DNA of 16,824 nt from CAZEFK01 sp964511405. Lineage in GTDB: Bacteria; Pseudomonadota; Alphaproteobacteria; Elsterales; Elsteraceae. Positions 13,963 to 16,824 of the stretch are shown here, piece after piece (the stretch's first letter is position 1; every line of letters begins with the position of its first letter). The notes beneath the pieces were generated by a model that saw nothing but the letters and a program-made list of their open reading frames with translations, had not been told where the DNA came from and ran no database searches. The DNA lies in NCBI GenBank assembly GCA_964511405.1, contig CAZEFK010000164.1, forward strand, positions 1-16,824, read 5' to 3'. The position numbers and the translations under genes are program-made.

Positions 13963-14985
13963 ATGGAATTCCTGCACAATGCCTGGTACGTCGCGGCCTG
14001 GTCCGCCGAGGTCGGCGCGGCGCTGCTGCCGCGCACCATCCTTGATCGCCGGCTGGTGCTGTACCGGCGCCCGGACGGCGCGGCGGCCGCGCTCGACGAC
14101 CGCTGCCCGCACCGCTTCGCGCCGCTGTCACGCGGCCGGCTGTTCGGCGACGTCATCGAGTGCGGCTACCACGGCCTGCGCTTCGACGGCGCGGGCGCCT
14201 GCGTGCTCAACCCGCACGGCACCGGCGTCATCCCCCACAAGGCGCGGGTGCGCAGCTATCCGCTGGTCGAGCGCGACCGGCTGCTGTGGATCTGGATGGG
14301 CGACGCCACGCCCGACCCCGGCCGGATCCCCGAATTCGACTTCCTGTCCGACCCGGCGTTCCAGACCGTCACCGGCTACACGCGGGCCACCGGCCATTAC
14401 GAACTGATGACCGACAACATCATGGACCTTGGCCACATCGAGTTCCTGCATCCTGGGCTGCTGGGCAGCGAGGCCGTGCGGCGGGCACAGTCGGAGGTGT
14501 TCGAGGCCGGCCTGACCGTGCATGCCAACCGGCGTACCCGCAACGAGATCCTGCCGCCGCTGCTGCAGACCTGGTACGGCGCCGGCGACCGGCCGGCACA
14601 GCGCTGGCTCAATGTGCGGTGGGACCCGCCGGCGCTGATGAAGCTGAGCATCGGCGTGCTGCCCGAGGGGGCGCCGGAGAGCGACGGTCGGGAAAGCCAG
14701 GGCTGCCACCTGATGACCCCGGAGACCGCGACCTCGACCCATTACTTCTGGGCGCAGGGGCGCAACTGGGGCGAGCCCGACCCCGAGATGGACGCCCGCC
14801 GGCTGGAGTCGCTGCGCATCGCCTTCGACACCCAGGACAAGCCGATGATCGAGGCAGTCCAGGCCAACATGGGCACCACCGACCTGATGGCGCTGGGCCC
14901 CGTAATGCTGGGGACCGACGCTGGCGCCGTGCGTGCGCGGCGCATCCTGGCCGGGTTGATCGCCCGGGAGCGGACGGCGGGATGA
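13963..14985 (+). CDS. VanA-type Rieske oxygenase (aromatic O-demethylase/hydroxylase oxygenase subunit)
   Basis: A 340-residue single-type oxygenase subunit. It opens FLHNAWYVAAW, typical of vanillate O-demethylase oxygenases. Rieske ligands are C48/H50 (CPHRFAPL) and C67/H70 (CGYHGLRFD). The iron site is DNIMDLGHIEFLHPG (151-165), giving D155, H158 and H163. VanA-like enzymes need a VanB flavin/plant-type ferredoxin reductase; none is encoded next to it here. Substrates in the family include vanillate, dicamba, toluenesulfonate and others, so the substrate is open. GGGGAGG before ATG 13963 fixes the start. It is divergent from the NahR-like LysR. A possible weak hairpin (GACGGCG 14973-14979 with CGCCGTC 14996-15002) spans its stop. 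Confidence 0.9.
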   Translation: MEFLHNAWYVAAWSAEVGAALLPRTILDRRLVLYRRPDGAAAALDDRCPHRFAPLSRGRLFGDVIECGYHGLRFDGAGACVLNPHGTGVIPHKARVRSYPLVERDRLLWIWMGDATPDPGRIPEFDFLSDPAFQTVTGYTRATGHYELMTDNIMDLGHIEFLHPGLLGSEAVRRAQSEVFEAGLTVHANRRTRNEILPPLLQTWYGAGDRPAQRWLNVRWDPPALMKLSIGVLPEGAPESDGRESQGCHLMTPETATSTHYFWAQGRNWGEPDPEMDARRLESLRIAFDTQDKPMIEAVQANMGTTDLMALGPVMLGTDAGAVRARRILAGLIARERTAG

Positions 14986-15189
14986 GCGCCTTCAGCGCCG
15001 TCTGGTTCGCCACATTCTGGCCGAGCTGCACATGACCACCGGCCAATGCACACCACGTTGACGGATGTGATCATCGCGCTGGGTTGCGCTGGCGGTCCAA
15101 TCCGGTTTTCGCGCCGGCTCGCGTCCGTGTTAAGAGTGGTCATTGGCACAGTCTGGTAAGGCGCTGCCTTCGCTGTTTTATGGTGATCA
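14986..15189. other. non-coding stretch with no convincing gene
   Basis: The 204 bases between the oxygenase stop and the AT-rich gene hold no recognised gene. A 37-codon plus-strand ORF (15046-15159, MHTTLTDVIIALGCAGG...) and a fragmentary frame before it (RLQRRLVRHILAELHMTTGQ, 14989-15048) look like debris, but I recognise neither. GC content is lower than in the genes to the left and begins the shift towards the AT-rich gene. Confidence 0.4.
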
Positions 15190-15618
15190 ATGGCGGTTAG
15201 CGCATCACGCTTGTACCCAAGTTTGGCACGCAACCGAGCCGGAGGTTACGATATCCATCGACTGATAGAGACGCTGTATCGAATCATCGGGACAGACGAC
15301 GTCACCGAATACAAGATCGGCGTGACGCAATCTCTCGTAAAACGATCCAAACAACATCTGAAAGATCGTTGGGAGCACTCAATTGCCCTGGCCACAGGCC
15401 TCTCTGCGCAAGAGGCTCTTGCCATAGCGGAGGCGATATTCAGTTATTGTACATCCATCAAAACTGATGACTACTATATCAAGTATTTCAAACCAGCACG
15501 CAACAGACATTATTATAGATCTTTAGGAGGCATCAAAAATCGCGACAATGTATATTCAGTATATGTGGTTTTCAATGTGAATTGGATGTGGGACGGGCCG
15601 AACGAACAAACGACGTGA
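15190..15618 (+). CDS. small protein with GIY-YIG/T5orf172-like features, AT-rich gene
   Basis: A 142-residue protein of unknown function. The central region resembles the GIY-YIG/T5orf172 (MUG113-like) fold: TLYRI (28-32) at the GIY position, YKIGVTQSLVKRSKQH (41-56) at the YIG position with the expected Arg (R52) 8 residues after G44, then E81 (AIAEAIF) and N106 (KPARNRHYY) at positions where the superfamily has its catalytic Glu and Asn. This is a weak, by-eye match. GC is about 43% in three sampled 60-base lines (15241-15300, 15481-15600) against about 70% nearby, and codon use is correspondingly different, so the gene looks recently acquired. ATG 15190 has only a weak GGTGAT ahead. No mobile-element gene adjoins it. 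Confidence 0.65.
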   Translation: MAVSASRLYPSLARNRAGGYDIHRLIETLYRIIGTDDVTEYKIGVTQSLVKRSKQHLKDRWEHSIALATGLSAQEALAIAEAIFSYCTSIKTDDYYIKYFKPARNRHYYRSLGGIKNRDNVYSVYVVFNVNWMWDGPNEQTT

Positions 15619-15780
15619 CAGTCTCGGCCGAACTTTGGCCCGCAGTCGCGGCTGGCGCGGACATCCTGGGCACCGGTCGAGCCTTTACCTGCGGCGGCAA
15701 GTGGATTAAAACGACGGCACCTCTCTCCGATTGAGCCCAGCGGCGCGGTTCCCTGCGCCAGCCTGGAGCCCTATTAATCG

Positions 15781-16053
15781 GTGAGGATGATGGTGAGATC
15801 GGTTTCCAGACAACTCCGCAACGCGCTTCGGCGTGAGCGCCGTTCCCATCCGACGTTGAACATGCTCCTGGCCCAGTTGAAGGGCGAAAGCGCAGCCCGG
15901 CGAGCGATCAGGCTCGACGCCGAGGCGCTGCACGCGCGCCTGGGCCGCTCGGTGACCTGGGCTGCCTGCGTGCACGCCGTCAAAACGGGGTGGAGCGACC
16001 AGCTCGCTGCAAAAGTCGACCGCCGAGGCAAGAGCGGCGGCGCCACAGTATAA
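15781..16053 (+). CDS. hypothetical small basic protein (doubtful)
   Basis: A 90-residue ORF with no recognised family. It is rich in Arg and Ala, with helix-like stretches SRQLRNALRRERRSHPTLNM and EALHARLGRSVTWAACVHAV. Third codon positions are mostly G or C, which supports plus-strand coding, but an antisense ORF of the same length exists and the start is unclear (GTG 15781, ATG 15787 or ATG 15790, with GGTGAGG touching the last two). The 162 bases upstream (15619-15780) contain nothing I can name. If this ORF is not real, 15619-16056 is simply a gene-free interval. Confidence 0.33.
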   Translation: MRMMVRSVSRQLRNALRRERRSHPTLNMLLAQLKGESAARRAIRLDAEALHARLGRSVTWAACVHAVKTGWSDQLAAKVDRRGKSGGATV

Positions 16054-16056
16054 ACG

Positions 16057-16086
16057 AGGCGGCGGGCGCCGAAGCGCCCGCCGCCT
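16057..16086 (-). terminator. stable hairpin at the end of the sigma-factor gene
   Basis: AGGCGGCGGGCGC (16057-16069) and GCGCCCGCCGCCT (16074-16086) are perfect 13-bp arms around a 4-base loop. Read on the minus strand the loop is TTCG closed by C-G, the extra-stable UUCG tetraloop, and is followed by CGTTTAT. It overlaps the stop codon of the sigma-factor gene (16085-16087), so it probably terminates that transcript; it may also act on plus-strand transcripts. Confidence 0.7.
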
Positions 16087-16824
16087 ACACCGCCAGCTCA
16101 GCCGCCCGCCGCCATAGCAGCTCGCGTTCGCGGCGATTGCCGGCCAGCGCCGCGGCGGCTTCGAAGGCGGCGCGGGCCTCGGTGGTGCGGCCGAGGCGCT
16201 GCAGCAGGTCGCCGCGGACGCTGGGCAGCAGGTGGTAGGCCTGCAGCGCCGGCTCGCCGGCCAGCCGGTCGACGATCGCCAGGCCGGCAGCGGGCCCATC
16301 GGCCATGGCGACGGCGACGGCGCGATTCAGCTCGACCACCGGCGACGGCGCCAACGCAGCCAGCTCGGCATAGAGGGCGGCAATGCGCGGCCAGTCGGTG
16401 TCGGCCGCGGTTGCGGCCTGGGCGTGGCACGCGACGATCGCCGCCTGCAGGCTGTAGGCGCCGCCGCCCAGCAGCCGGGCGCGGGCCAGGGCCTTCAGGC
16501 CGGCGCGGATGCAGCCGCGGTCCCAGCGCGCGCGGTCCTGGTCCATCAGCAGGATCGGCGCCCCGTCGGGGCCTGTGCGCGCGGCCGTCCGCGAGGCGTT
16601 CAGCAGCATCAGCGCCAACAGGCCGTGCACTTCGGCCGCATCCGGCATCGCCGCGGCCAGCACCCGGCCCAGGCGCAGCGCCTCGTCGCACAGCTGCGGG
16701 CGCAGCCAGTCGTCGCCCCGGGCCGCGGTGTAACCCTCGTTGAAGATCAGATAGAGCACGTGCAGCACCGCGGGCAACCGCGCGGCCAGCTCGGGGCCGC
16801 GCGGGGTCTCGTAGGTCAGGCCTG
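16085..16824 (-). CDS. ECF42-type RNA polymerase sigma factor, C-terminal part (5' end outside window)
   Basis: About 245 codons of an open minus-strand frame that runs through the window edge: LTYETPRGPELAARLPAVLH is in frame at the very end, so the gene starts beyond 16824. The visible protein is the long C-terminal extension of SigJ/ECF42-type sigma factors (DUF6596/TPR-like): VLYLIFNEGY, EVHGLLALMLLNASR, DQDRARWDRG, YSLQAAIVACHAQA, DWPRIAALYAEL, SPVVELNRAVAVAMADGP and LLPSVRGDLLQRLGRTTEAR occur in the family order. The sigma2/sigma4 domains lie outside. These factors are usually encoded with a DGPF (YCII-like) protein, which may be beyond the edge. The stop TAG lies inside a terminator-like hairpin. 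Confidence 0.92.
   Translation of the reverse strand, partial: GLTYETPRGPELAARLPAVLHVLYLIFNEGYTAARGDDWLRPQLCDEALRLGRVLAAAMPDAAEVHGLLALMLLNASRTAARTGPDGAPILLMDQDRARWDRGCIRAGLKALARARLLGGGAYSLQAAIVACHAQAATAADTDWPRIAALYAELAALAPSPVVELNRAVAVAMADGPAAGLAIVDRLAGEPALQAYHLLPSVRGDLLQRLGRTTEARAAFEAAAALAGNRRERELLWRRAAELAV

Noticed and set aside
15001..15190. Possible tRNA or attachment site beside the AT-rich gene
   Set aside because: No cloverleaf, GTTCRAATC-like arm or CCA end could be found on either strand.
14742..15233. 163-codon minus-strand frame crossing the end of the VanA-type gene
   Set aside because: Half of it is antisense to a well-supported oxygenase gene, the rest has no recognised motif and no ribosome site was seen.
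15706..16299. 197-codon minus-strand frame
   Set aside because: It runs through the hairpin at 16057-16086 and overlaps the sigma-factor gene in a different frame; composition looks like shadow coding.
1..16824. CRISPR array or complete insertion sequence
   Set aside because: No regularly spaced identical repeats and no transposase-like protein with flanking inverted repeats were seen.

Overview
The window is high-GC DNA (roughly 65-70% by eye, codon third positions strongly G/C). Gene content suggests a chromosome or large replicon of an alphaproteobacterium, perhaps of the Rhodospirillales/Azospirillales type; this taxonomic guess is inference only.

Region 1 (1-9805) is an almost complete salicylate-to-central-metabolism module of the gentisate type. 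One long minus-strand operon reads, in transcription order: Rieske oxygenase alpha subunit (6355), beta subunit, Rieske ferredoxin, gentisate 1,2-dioxygenase, then a LIV-type ABC importer (binding protein, LivH, LivM, start of LivG, which runs off the left edge). Genes overlap or lie at most a few tens of bases apart. Divergent from it, on the plus strand, is the FAD/NAD ferredoxin reductase that should complete the hydroxylase. Convergent with the reductase is an IclR regulator, which is itself divergent from a two-gene plus operon of maleylpyruvate isomerase and fumarylpyruvate hydrolase. The inferred route is: import of an aromatic acid, ring 5-hydroxylation of salicylate to gentisate, ring cleavage to maleylpyruvate, isomerisation to fumarylpyruvate, hydrolysis to fumarate plus pyruvate. 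A strong hairpin at 9821-9856 closes the region.

Region 2 (9821-12950) is accessory: a HipB/HipA toxin-antitoxin pair with a candidate operator, and a DUF4143-type AAA ATPase on the minus strand with a perfect palindrome just before its start codon. Downstream of the ATPase lies the C-terminal remnant of a LysR regulator, homologous (41 of 52 residues) to the intact LysR upstream of the ATPase.

Region 3 (12954-14985) holds that intact NahR-like LysR regulator and, divergent from it, a VanA-type Rieske oxygenase with no reductase partner in the window.

Region 4 (14986-16824) is a gene-poor stretch with an AT-rich foreign-looking gene for a small protein with GIY-YIG-like features, a doubtful 90-residue ORF, a stable hairpin, and the C-terminal part of an ECF42-type sigma factor running off the right edge. 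No tRNA, rRNA, CRISPR array or recognisable complete transposon was seen.
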